Below, piece after piece: positions 28,946 to 38,650 of a stretch of 64,000 bases of DNA. A model generated the notes under the pieces. The model was not told the origin of the DNA and searched no databases. It worked only from the letters and a program-made list of their open reading frames with translations. Numbering within the stretch: position 1 is the stretch's first letter; every line of letters begins with the position of its first letter. This stretch comes from Variovorax sp. YR216 (GTDB taxonomy: Bacteria; Pseudomonadota; Gammaproteobacteria; Burkholderiales; Burkholderiaceae_C): the NCBI RefSeq assembly GCF_900107745.1, contig NZ_FNRO01000002.1:930001-994000 (forward strand). The letters run 5' to 3'. The translations under genes were made by a program, and so were the position numbers.

Positions 28946-29263
28946 ATGAGCAACGACGACCTGAAGAAAGGCTTTCCGGCTTCCGCCAGGACCTTCGAGG
29001 ATTTCGAGGCTTCGGCGAAAGCGCTCGGGTTCGACGAAGCATTGATCCGCGAGTGGGCGCCGATGACGGTGCTCGACGAGCACACGCACCCCTTCGACGC
29101 CAACGCGCTGGTCACCCAGGGCGAGATGTGGCTGAGCTGCGGAGGCAATACGCGCCACCTGCTGCCGGGCGACACCTTCATGGTGCCGACAGGCACGCCG
29201 CATGCCGAGCGCTATGGCTCGCAGGGCGCGACCTATTGGGTTGCGCGGCGCAATCCGCGCTGA
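28946..29263 (+). CDS. Cupin-domain protein
   Basis: A 105-residue single-domain cupin. The metal-binding first motif appears as DEHTHPFDANALVTQGE (two His, one Glu) and the second as PGDTFMVPTGTPHAERYG. CAAGGAG precedes the ATG. Such small cupins are often dioxygenases, isomerases or ligand sensors; the activity cannot be inferred. It follows the receptor gene by 87 bases and may or may not belong to the tcu operon. Confidence 0.82.
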   Translation: MSNDDLKKGFPASARTFEDFEASAKALGFDEALIREWAPMTVLDEHTHPFDANALVTQGEMWLSCGGNTRHLLPGDTFMVPTGTPHAERYGSQGATYWVARRNPR

Positions 29264-29276
29264 TGCGCTGCGAGGC

Positions 29277-30242
29277 TCAGAGCTTCAGTTCCCAGGTCTC
29301 GCCGACGAGCTGCTGGCCGAAGCCCTCGTAGGGCTCCGACTTCACCAGCTTGAACCCGCGCGTCGCGTAGATCGCACGTGCGGCGGTGAGGCAGCTGTTG
29401 GTCCACAGCACCATCTTCCTGTAGCCCTTGCTTCGCGCGAAGGAGAGGCATTCGTCGGTGAGCCGGCCGCCCAGCCCGAGTCCGCGTGCCTGTGGGGTGA
29501 GGATCAGCATGCGCAGCTGCGCGGTGGTTGCCGACTTGCGCACCACGAAGACCGCGCCGACGCGCTCGCCGTCGAGCTCGGCGATCCAGCAGCGCTCCCA
29601 GGCGGGCTGGAACTTGCGCAGGAACTGGCCGGCGATGTCGGCCACCAGCGCCTCGAAGTCGCTGTTCCAGCCGTATTCGCGGGCGTAGATCTCGCCGTGC
29701 TGTTGCACCACCCATCCAATATCGCCGGGCGCCGGGTCGCGCAGAACGGCAGTCTGCGGTTTGGCAGGCGGTGCAGTGGCCGGATCGAGCAACTGCCGCA
29801 CCGTGCCCATCGCGCCGATCAGTTGCGCGCGCTGCGCCGTCGAAAGCGGCGAGAGCAGGGCGGCGGCCTCATCGCGCGACTTCTGCTGCAGTGGCGCGAA
29901 GGCGGCGTGACCGGCCTCGGTCAATCGCAGCAGGCTTTGCCGCGCGTCGCGCGGGCTCGGTTCGCGCACCAGCCAGCCCTGCGCCTCGAAGCGCCGGAGG
30001 ATGCGGCTCAGGTAGCCGCCATCCAGATGCAGGTCCTTGCCGATCTCGCTGGCGACCGGCGATTCGCGGTGCGCCAGCTCGTACAGCACGCGTACGTCGG
30101 TGAGCGACATGTCGCTGCCCAGGTAGGGGTCGAGCACGCCGATGCAGCGCGTATAGAAGCGGTTGAATTGGCGGACGGCCTTGACGGCCGAGGTGTCCAC
30201 GGTGTCCGAAAGGGGAGTGGTGACGGCGTCCATGCTTGCCAT
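29277..30242 (-). CDS. MarR-GNAT fusion: regulator with acetyltransferase domain
   Basis: A ~321-residue two-domain protein. The N-terminal half is a MarR winged-helix (SLTDVRVLYELAHRESPVASEIGKDL, then GGYLSRILRRFEAQGWLVRE). The C-terminal half is a GNAT acetyltransferase with LTPQARGLGLGGRLTDECLSFA as acetyl-CoA loop. Such fusions may acetylate a small molecule they also sense. The start is uncertain: in-frame candidates are TTG 30269, ATG 30242 and ATG 30233; no good Shine-Dalgarno decides. A palindrome at 30242-30263 overlaps the start region, suggesting autoregulation. Confidence 0.85.
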   Translation of the reverse strand: MASMDAVTTPLSDTVDTSAVKAVRQFNRFYTRCIGVLDPYLGSDMSLTDVRVLYELAHRESPVASEIGKDLHLDGGYLSRILRRFEAQGWLVREPSPRDARQSLLRLTEAGHAAFAPLQQKSRDEAAALLSPLSTAQRAQLIGAMGTVRQLLDPATAPPAKPQTAVLRDPAPGDIGWVVQQHGEIYAREYGWNSDFEALVADIAGQFLRKFQPAWERCWIAELDGERVGAVFVVRKSATTAQLRMLILTPQARGLGLGGRLTDECLSFARSKGYRKMVLWTNSCLTAARAIYATRGFKLVKSEPYEGFGQQLVGETWELKL

Positions 30243-30263
30243 TGTCAAGTGATTGATTGACAA
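30242..30263. promoter_or_regulatory. Candidate MarR operator at the start of the MarR-GNAT gene
   Basis: Perfect inverted repeat TTGTCAA (30242-30248) / TTGACAA (30257-30263) with an 8-base AT-rich spacer, typical in size for MarR dimers. It lies between the divergent MarR-GNAT and ygiQ genes. Confidence 0.6.
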
Positions 30264-30312
30264 AAGCAATTAATCAAGGATCCGGGTCGCGCGTGCGGGA
30301 ATCGCCTTTAGG

Positions 30313-30349
30313 GCGACAGTTCCAATGGAAAACCCTAAAATCGAGGGTT
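30313..30349 (+). promoter_or_regulatory. Promoter of ygiQ
   Basis: GCGACA (30313-30318), 17-base spacer and TAAAAT (30336-30341). The start point would be near 30348, about 36 bases before the ygiQ ATG. An inverted repeat AACCCT (30331-30336) / AGGGTT (30344-30349) overlaps the -10 and start site. Confidence 0.55.
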
Positions 30350-30383
30350 GCCCACGAGGCCCCTCCGGCCGACCCCACCCCCG

Positions 30384-32747
<2,364 letters not shown>

Positions 32748-32808
32748 CCGCCGCACGCGGGCGGTTGGCCGGCAGACCGCGGCAGCGTAGCCGTGTATGG
32801 TGTCGCCC

Positions 32809-33720
32809 ATGCAAAAACCGCTGGCCGCGTTCTTCGTCCGTTTCGGTTTCTGGCTCTTCCTCGGCATGGCGGCCCTGAGTTCGCTCGATGCGCATGCCAG
32901 GCTCGAGGCGGGCTCCGCGCAGGCGATGCGCGATCTTCACCGCAAGTACGCCGATCAGCTCGCCAGCAGCCCGCTCAAGCGGCCGGTGGTCATCGACTCG
33001 GCGGAGACCGACGGCGGCCTGCAGGGCGACATCTACGCGGTGGTCGATCACCCCATCGACGAGGTGCGCCGCGCGCTCGAGCGCTCGTCCCAGTGGTGCG
33101 ACATGCTGGTACTGCACATCAACAACCGGCGCTGCCGCGCGATGCGTTCGCCCGAAGGCGAAAAGCTCACGCTGAGCGTGGTGCCGCGCTACGACAAGCC
33201 CATCGAGCAGGCCTTCGAGCTCACCTTCGTGCACCGCATCGTCCATGCGGCGCGCGACTACCTGCAGGTGGAGCTTTACGCCGAAGAGGGCCCGATGGGC
33301 ACCAGCCAGTACCGCGTGATGCTCGAAGCCGTTCCGCTCGGCGAGCACCAGACCTTCCTGCATTTTGCCTACGCCTACGACCACAACATGGTCGCGCGGC
33401 TCGCCACCATGGCCTACCTCGCGACCTTCGGCAGCGACAAGGTCGGCTTCGCGGTGGTGGGCAAGACGTCCGAGGGCAAGCCCGAGTTCATCAAGGGACT
33501 GCGCGGCCTGATGGAGCGCAATGCCATGCGCTACTTCATCGCGCTGGATGCCTATCTCAACGGTTTCGCGGCGCCTGCACCCGAGCGCGCCGACAAGCGC
33601 CTGAACGCGTGGTTCCAGTCGGTCGAGCAGTACCCGACCCAACTGCACGAGGTCGATCTCGCGACCTACCTCGCGGTCAAGCGCGAGGACCGCCAGCGCG
33701 ACGCCGCGGCCGCGCGCTGA
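32809..33720 (+). CDS. Exported protein of unknown function
   Basis: A ~303-residue protein with a signal peptide (hydrophobic residues about 8-25, cleavage probably after SLDAHA). Then comes a domain of roughly 260 residues with no motif I recognise. Its pattern (DIYAVVDHPIDEVRRALERSSQWCDMLVL) is reminiscent of START/SRPBCC lipid-binding folds. An alternative ATG lies 12 bases upstream. Stands alone between ygiQ and the convergent RNase T2 gene. Likely periplasmic. Confidence 0.75.
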   Translation: MQKPLAAFFVRFGFWLFLGMAALSSLDAHARLEAGSAQAMRDLHRKYADQLASSPLKRPVVIDSAETDGGLQGDIYAVVDHPIDEVRRALERSSQWCDMLVLHINNRRCRAMRSPEGEKLTLSVVPRYDKPIEQAFELTFVHRIVHAARDYLQVELYAEEGPMGTSQYRVMLEAVPLGEHQTFLHFAYAYDHNMVARLATMAYLATFGSDKVGFAVVGKTSEGKPEFIKGLRGLMERNAMRYFIALDAYLNGFAAPAPERADKRLNAWFQSVEQYPTQLHEVDLATYLAVKREDRQRDAAAAR

Positions 33721-33747
33721 CGCGACGGGCGCAATTCACCGGGAAGG

Positions 33748-34407
33748 CTACCTCGCCGCCGCGCCCGAAGCCCTGACCGGGCTGCTGCGGCAGACGCTGT
33801 GCACATCCGCCCCGCATGCCGTGGGCTCGAGTGTCTTGGTCAGGCACACGCGGATCTCCGTCAGTTCCGGCCCGCTGCAGATGACGGCCATTGATTGATC
33901 GGAGAGCCGCGCGTTCGCATCGCGGAAGGCCTGTGCAATCTGGGTGCTCGTGAGGATGGCCACGCCATCGCCCGGCTGGAACTGGTCCGGGATCACGATG
34001 GACTGGTGCGCCTGGTCCGCGAGCTCGAAGTAGCCTTTCGCCGTCAGCCCGCTGCAGGTGCCATGTCGATCCCATTCGTGGGCGATGAGCTTGCTGCTGG
34101 GGAAGACGTTCGCGCCAACGCTTTGGGCGCCGCCGTCGAGGCGGTTGCGCGTCGGGCAATTCTCGGGAAATCCTCCTGCCCGGTACTGTGGCCAGAGTCC
34201 ATGGAGGACGAATCCGGACCGTTGGGTCCCGCACTGCTGCATGTCTTGCGGATGGCCCTCGCAATACGAAGGCGACCAGGACAGCGTCAACAGGTAGTAG
34301 TCGAACTTGCCGGCAACGGATGCGGGTGGATGCCCCTTCGCTCTGGCATCGGCATCTGCGCCGAACAATGAGGCGCAGACCAGGATCGCAATCAGGAAGG
34401 CTCTCAT
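33748..34407 (-). CDS. Secreted ribonuclease T2 family protein
   Basis: A 219-residue RNase T2-type endoribonuclease with a signal peptide (cleavage near residue 22). Both catalytic segments are intact: CAS1 FVLHGLWPQY with His69 and CAS2 HEWDRHGTC with His110, Glu111 and His115. At least eight cysteines are available for disulfides, fitting a periplasmic or extracellular enzyme that degrades RNA to 2',3'-cyclic phosphates. GGAGGAT precedes the ATG. Related to the periplasmic RNase I of enterobacteria. Confidence 0.92.
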   Translation of the reverse strand: MRAFLIAILVCASLFGADADARAKGHPPASVAGKFDYYLLTLSWSPSYCEGHPQDMQQCGTQRSGFVLHGLWPQYRAGGFPENCPTRNRLDGGAQSVGANVFPSSKLIAHEWDRHGTCSGLTAKGYFELADQAHQSIVIPDQFQPGDGVAILTSTQIAQAFRDANARLSDQSMAVICSGPELTEIRVCLTKTLEPTACGADVHSVCRSSPVRASGAAAR

Positions 34408-34559
34408 GGATCCTCCTTAAGTGGCTGTCGAATCAGGATAGAACCACTGCAGCGCATCCACGTCATCAACAGGAGGGAGCGTCGCCCGATCAAAGCCGGG
34501 CACACCCCGCTGCCTGGCGGGAAAGCGCCGCGTCGCCGCGGCGTGCAGCATCGAGCGCT

Positions 34560-35006
34560 TCAGCGCAGCACCAGCACCGGCGTGTGCGAGTGCGTCAGCA
34601 CGTGCAGGGTTTCGCTCCCCATCAGCAGGCGCTTGATGCCGCGCCGGCCGTGCGAGGCCATTACGATGAGGTCGCAGTGATGCACGCGCGCGGCTTCGAT
34701 GATGGCCTCGGAGATGAGCTCCGCCTGCATCACGATCGCGCGGGCGCTTTTCACGCCGCGGCCTTCGGCCTTGTCCTTGACGGCATCGACCACGCGCTGC
34801 GCCTCGGAGTCGGCCTGCTCGCGCAGGTGCGAGACCTCGGACTGGCTCAGCATGATCGAGCCTTCGAAGTAGCTGGCGGGATAGTGGTGCACCACCTTCA
34901 CGGCGATGAGTTCCGCCTGCGTCAGGAGCGCCAGATCGATGGCGCTGTTGACCGCCAGGTCCGACAGCTCGGAGCCGTCGGTGGCAACGAGGATGCGTTC
35001 ATACAT
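34560..35006 (-). CDS. Universal stress protein (UspA family)
   Basis: A 148-residue cytoplasmic protein with the Usp alpha/beta fold. The N-terminal YERILVATDGSELSDLAV and the C-terminal ATP-binding pattern ASHGRRGIKRLLMGSETLHVL are present, so it belongs to the ATP-binding class. An in-frame start 69 bases upstream gives an unconserved extension and was rejected. Single-gene unit, no obvious operator seen. The 152-base gap on its left, towards the RNase T2 gene, shows nothing recognisable. Confidence 0.92.
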   Translation of the reverse strand: MYERILVATDGSELSDLAVNSAIDLALLTQAELIAVKVVHHYPASYFEGSIMLSQSEVSHLREQADSEAQRVVDAVKDKAEGRGVKSARAIVMQAELISEAIIEAARVHHCDLIVMASHGRRGIKRLLMGSETLHVLTHSHTPVLVLR

Positions 35007-35117
35007 GGCGCTGCTCCCCGGACGGGAGACGCCCGCCCGCACACTCAGCGTAGTACGGGCGGGCGCGCGGGGCAAGCGCCGGCAGGCGTCTAGGCGGGCT
35101 TGCCTAGCGCTGCAGGA

Positions 35118-37355
35118 TCACTGGCTGACCCAGTGCGTGCCGAACGGGTTCGACGCGCCGATGGAAGGGAAGTCCACGAAGGCCTGGCTGCAGTCGAGCA
35201 CCTTGTCGACGTCCACCTTCAGGCTGGCCTGGCCGTTCACCACGATGCGGTTGGCGGTCGAGGCCTGGATCGGCAGGTTCACCGTGTCGAGCGTGATGTT
35301 CGCGTCGGAGGAAATCAGCGAGATCAGCGACGGATCGTCCGCGGCCACCTGCGTCATCGACACGACCAGCGGGTAGGCCGGCAGGTAGCCCGTCGGGTAG
35401 GCGGCGGTCGGCGTGAAGTAGCCGCCCGTGTTCGCCGCGAAGCCCTGCAGCTTGACCTTGGACTCGCCCAGGATGCGCACGTTGCCGAGCGTGATGTCGT
35501 GGAAGTTCGGCACCTTCGGAACGCCGCCCGACAGCGCCTTGGTGCTGTAGTAGGGGGTGAAGAGCAAGGCGTTCTGCGCATTCTTGATGCAGATGTTGCG
35601 GTAGTTGATGTTGCTCACCTCGCCGCCGCGTGCGTAGTCGGACTTGATGCGCAGGCCTTCTTCCGAATTGAGGAAGGAGTTGTCGTAGACCTCGACGTTC
35701 GTCACGCCGGCGTTGGTTTCGCTGCCCACCGAGATGCCGTGGCCCCAGTAGATGTGGTTGTGCGCGATCACGATGCCATGGGCCCGGTCGCCGCGCTTGC
35801 CGCGGTTGCCGTCGATGCCGAAGCCGACTGCGTTGGGGTTGTTGCTGCCCTTGAGCGCAATGTCGTCATCGCCCGTGCTGACGTAGTTGTAGGCAAAGAC
35901 GAAGTTCTTCAGGTAGCCGTCGAAGGACATCTTGGCCGACGAGGTCGTCGTGCTGCCGGTCGTGAGCGCATTGGACTTGGCGCTGGACGCGGAGCCGGGG
36001 TCGAACGCATCGGTGTTTTTCACGTTGTCGGCGTTGAAGGTCTCGCCGGTGTAGAGCGGATTGCCGTTGCCCGCCGGGTTGGCGAAGGCCGCCAGCGTCG
36101 GCGTCTGCACCTTGACGTTCCACACCGTCAGGCCGTCGACGCCGCTGGGCACCACGTGGAAGTTGGCGCTGTTGTTGAGCGTGATCTTGTAGAGCGTCAG
36201 GTTCTTGGCGTAGTTGAACACCATCATCCGGAAGTTCGACTGCGAGCCCGAGCCGGTGGTGCCGTTCTGGACCATGTTGCCGAGGTAGGCGAGGTCCCAC
36301 CAGGTCATGTTGCGCACCGAGGACTTGGAGTCGACGAACGTGCCGCCGTTGTCGCACGCGGTGCCGTCGGGGGCCTGGGCGCTGGGCGTGGCCGCGTAGG
36401 CTGCGTAGGTGTTGGAGCAGCTCAGGTCGACCTTCATGATCGGATAGAGCGCATTTGTGGTGACGATCTCCGCGTAGGCGCGGCTGTCGATGCTCCCTTC
36501 GCCGACCACGGCCGAGTTGACCAGGTAGTCGCCATTGATGAGCGCCTTGCAGTTGCCCGAGCTGCCGGCCTGCGTCGCGCTCACCGCCGTATTGCCGCAA
36601 TACTTGCCCGCCCCGTTCAGGTAGGCCATCACGTCGCGCGTGGCATAGAGCGTGGCGCCCTTGTCGATCCACAGCGTCACGCCCGAGGGCAGCGTGAGCG
36701 GGCCCGAGATGAAGCCGTTGCCGGGGCCGCTGCTGTTGACCGTCAGGCGCACAGCGAACTTGCTCGGCTTGTACTGCGGCTTGGCCAGCTCTTCGCCGCT
36801 GGCGCCCGCGATGTTGATGTTGGGCAGTGCGGCGGCCTTCTGGTCGGCGGTTGCCGAGGCGTCTGCTGCCAGGATGGCCGCGCCGACCTCCGCGTTGACC
36901 GCTGCGCCGCAAGCATCGAGCGCCGCCTGGATGCGCGCCTGGTCCGGGTTGGCGGTGGCCGCGCTGACAGCCTTGCCGACGCCGGCGATCGAGGGGTCTG
37001 CTTCGGGCGGCAGCGCGCCGTCCGGGCGCCGCACGAGGTTGTTGCTGGCCTCGAGCGTTGCGCAGACCTGGGCGTCGGTCGGCAGCGTGGGCTCGGGCGG
37101 CAGGGCCGGATCGAAGGTGGTGGTGCCCACCTGGAAGGCGTTCTTCTGGGCGACCGAGGAATCCGAGGACGTCGCCGGCGCGGTGACCGGCGTCTGCGTG
37201 CTGGACGAACCCGAAGTGGCCAGCAGCGCGGCGTTGCCGCTGCTGCTTCCGCCGCCGCAGGCGGAGAGCGAAGCAGCAGCGACCAGCGTCGCGAGAGGGG
37301 CCGCGAGCGGCAGGGGCCAGCGTGCGGAATGGGGGGGGCGGGTAGACGTCTTCAT
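35118..37355 (-). CDS. GH28 family glycoside hydrolase (polygalacturonase-like) lipoprotein
   Basis: A 745-residue envelope protein with lipobox LSAC (Cys33) and a Ser/Thr/Ala linker to about residue 75. A right-handed beta-helix carries all four GH28 motifs: NTD (447-449), GDDD (495-498), GHG (538-540) and RIK (569-571), so it should be catalytically active on pectin or another uronic-acid polymer. The NTD-to-DDD distance of ~47 residues is about twice the usual, indicating an inserted loop. Eight consecutive C lie in codons 6-8. GAGGA precedes the ATG. Surface-anchored plant-polysaccharide degradation is the likely role. Confidence 0.87.
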   Translation of the reverse strand: MKTSTRPPHSARWPLPLAAPLATLVAAASLSACGGGSSSGNAALLATSGSSSTQTPVTAPATSSDSSVAQKNAFQVGTTTFDPALPPEPTLPTDAQVCATLEASNNLVRRPDGALPPEADPSIAGVGKAVSAATANPDQARIQAALDACGAAVNAEVGAAILAADASATADQKAAALPNINIAGASGEELAKPQYKPSKFAVRLTVNSSGPGNGFISGPLTLPSGVTLWIDKGATLYATRDVMAYLNGAGKYCGNTAVSATQAGSSGNCKALINGDYLVNSAVVGEGSIDSRAYAEIVTTNALYPIMKVDLSCSNTYAAYAATPSAQAPDGTACDNGGTFVDSKSSVRNMTWWDLAYLGNMVQNGTTGSGSQSNFRMMVFNYAKNLTLYKITLNNSANFHVVPSGVDGLTVWNVKVQTPTLAAFANPAGNGNPLYTGETFNADNVKNTDAFDPGSASSAKSNALTTGSTTTSSAKMSFDGYLKNFVFAYNYVSTGDDDIALKGSNNPNAVGFGIDGNRGKRGDRAHGIVIAHNHIYWGHGISVGSETNAGVTNVEVYDNSFLNSEEGLRIKSDYARGGEVSNINYRNICIKNAQNALLFTPYYSTKALSGGVPKVPNFHDITLGNVRILGESKVKLQGFAANTGGYFTPTAAYPTGYLPAYPLVVSMTQVAADDPSLISLISSDANITLDTVNLPIQASTANRIVVNGQASLKVDVDKVLDCSQAFVDFPSIGASNPFGTHWVSQ
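37331..37338 (-). repeat. Homopolymer G8/C8 tract inside the GH28 signal-peptide coding region
   Basis: Eight G on the + strand (C on the coding strand) at codons 6-8 of the lipoprotein gene. A second G8 tract lies at 37391-37398 in the leader. Slippage in the first would frameshift the gene. Confidence 0.6.
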
Positions 37356-37585
37356 CGGAGGTCCTCTTGCGGTGGTTGTTGTCGAAAAGCGGGGGGGGTG
37401 GCCTGCCGCCGCCGCAGCCGTGAAGGCGGCGAACGGGCGTGACTCATCGCGGCGCGCAGCGACATCGCAGCGCGCCGGAAGCGGGTCCGGAGGTGTGGAT
37501 CAGCGTCGGGGCGGTGCGGCGCTGGGGCGGCGGGTTGGGGGCGGGAGGGCTTGTCTCATGTGTGTACTTTTGAAATTCGTCAACA

Positions 37586-37598
37586 GTTGTCGTACAAC
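37586..37598. promoter_or_regulatory. GntR (FadR-subfamily)-like operator
   Basis: A perfect palindrome GTTGT-CGT-ACAAC matching the known TNGTNNNACNA consensus of FadR-type GntR regulators. Its right half TCGTACAAC recurs inverted at 37701-37709. On the minus strand it directly precedes a TTGACG that could be the -35 of the GH28 promoter. Confidence 0.55.
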
Positions 37599-37700
37599 AG
37601 GACGGATTTCATCAGAGCGGATTTCGTCTGTCAATGGGGTTGATTTCATAGTGAAAACCCCTGCACCTCGACGATTTGCGTGCCTTTTCTTACCTGCTAA

Positions 37701-37709
37701 GTTGTACGA
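37701..37709. promoter_or_regulatory. Second operator half-site (GTTGTACGA)
   Basis: Exact reverse complement of 37590-37598, about 110 bases away. An additional ACAAC follows at 37720-37724. Spacing would allow looping between two bound dimers; this is inference. Confidence 0.4.
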
Positions 37710-37926
37710 TGTCCTAGAACAACTGATGTGATTTGGAGACATTCCTCGACATCAGGGGCAGTGCTCCCAAAGGTTCTGGCCAATTAGCCTAGACCGTTAT
37801 TTAAGGTTTGCTGAGGGGTTCGTTAAGCAATTCTTAGCGGCGCGCGAGAGACCTCATTCCTAGACTTTCTTCCCAGCAGGAGAGCGCACGGTGCGCCCGC
37901 CGCTGAACCGGAAGACAAGGACTCCC

Positions 37927-38646
37927 ATGAACATCGATCCGCGCGAAATGCGCCAAGTCGCCGCCGCCGCTGCGCCCCGTGTTGACATGTATGCCGGCAT
38001 CCACAAGGCCCTGCGCGCGCTGATGGCCGACAACCTCCTGGCCCTGGGCCGCATGGACCACGACGACGGGCTCGAGCTCGCACAGACCACGCAGCGCGTG
38101 CTCGAACTGCTCGAGTTCTGCCGCGCACACCTGAAGCACGAGAACGACTTCATTCATGCCGCGATGGAATCGCGCGCGGCGGGCTCCAGCGGGCGCATCG
38201 CGCACGAGCACCAGGAACACGTCGAGGCGATCGATGCGCTCGCCAATCAGACGACCGCGCTGCTGCAGTGCGACCCCGCAGTGCGGGGCGAACGCACGCT
38301 CGCGCTGTACCGGGCGCTGTCGGTTTTCATCGCGCACAACTTCGAGCACATGCACGTGGAAGAGACGGCGCACAACGCGGTACTCTGGGCGCGCTTCACC
38401 GATGCGGAACTCATGGAGCTCCACGGTGCGCTGGTCGCCTCGATTCCGCCGGAGGAAATGATGTTCGTGATGCGCTGGATGGTGCCTTTCATGAACCCGG
38501 CCGAGCGCACCGCGATGCTCGGCGACATGCGCGACCATGCGCCGGCACCGGCCTTCGCGGCGGCGCTCGACGTGGTGCGCCCGCACCTGAGCGAACGCGA
38601 ATGGGCCAAGCTCGCCGCCAGCCTTGGCCTGTCGGCGCAGTGGTAG
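37927..38646 (+). CDS. Hemerythrin-like (HHE domain) protein
   Basis: A 239-residue protein with the H-HxxxE pattern of di-iron four-helix bundles: YAGIHKALRA, LKHENDFIH, AHEHQEHVE and FIAHNFEHMHVEETAHN. The C-terminal ~80 residues form an extra helical segment. Such proteins bind oxygen or sense redox/iron. Conserved sequence begins at MNIDPREM, 36 bases inside a longer frame. Ends 4 bases from the stop of the convergent GAF-domain gene. Confidence 0.85.
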   Translation: MNIDPREMRQVAAAAAPRVDMYAGIHKALRALMADNLLALGRMDHDDGLELAQTTQRVLELLEFCRAHLKHENDFIHAAMESRAAGSSGRIAHEHQEHVEAIDALANQTTALLQCDPAVRGERTLALYRALSVFIAHNFEHMHVEETAHNAVLWARFTDAELMELHGALVASIPPEEMMFVMRWMVPFMNPAERTAMLGDMRDHAPAPAFAAALDVVRPHLSEREWAKLAASLGLSAQW

Positions 38647-38650
38647 GCGT

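Larger units (their letters stand above)
37356..37926. other. 571-bp divergent regulatory gap
   Basis: No plausible gene is seen. The half next to GH28 is GC-rich with a G8 tract; 37560-37860 is clearly richer in A/T than its surroundings and contains two copies of TCGTACAAC in opposite orientation. It separates the GH28 gene (minus) from the hemerythrin-like gene (plus) and should hold both promoters. Confidence 0.7.

Noticed and set aside
35100..37442. 780-codon frame antisense to the GH28 gene
   Set aside because: Composition dominated by Arg, Val, Gly and His repeats from reading codons backwards; no motifs; sense frame carries all GH28 catalytic residues.
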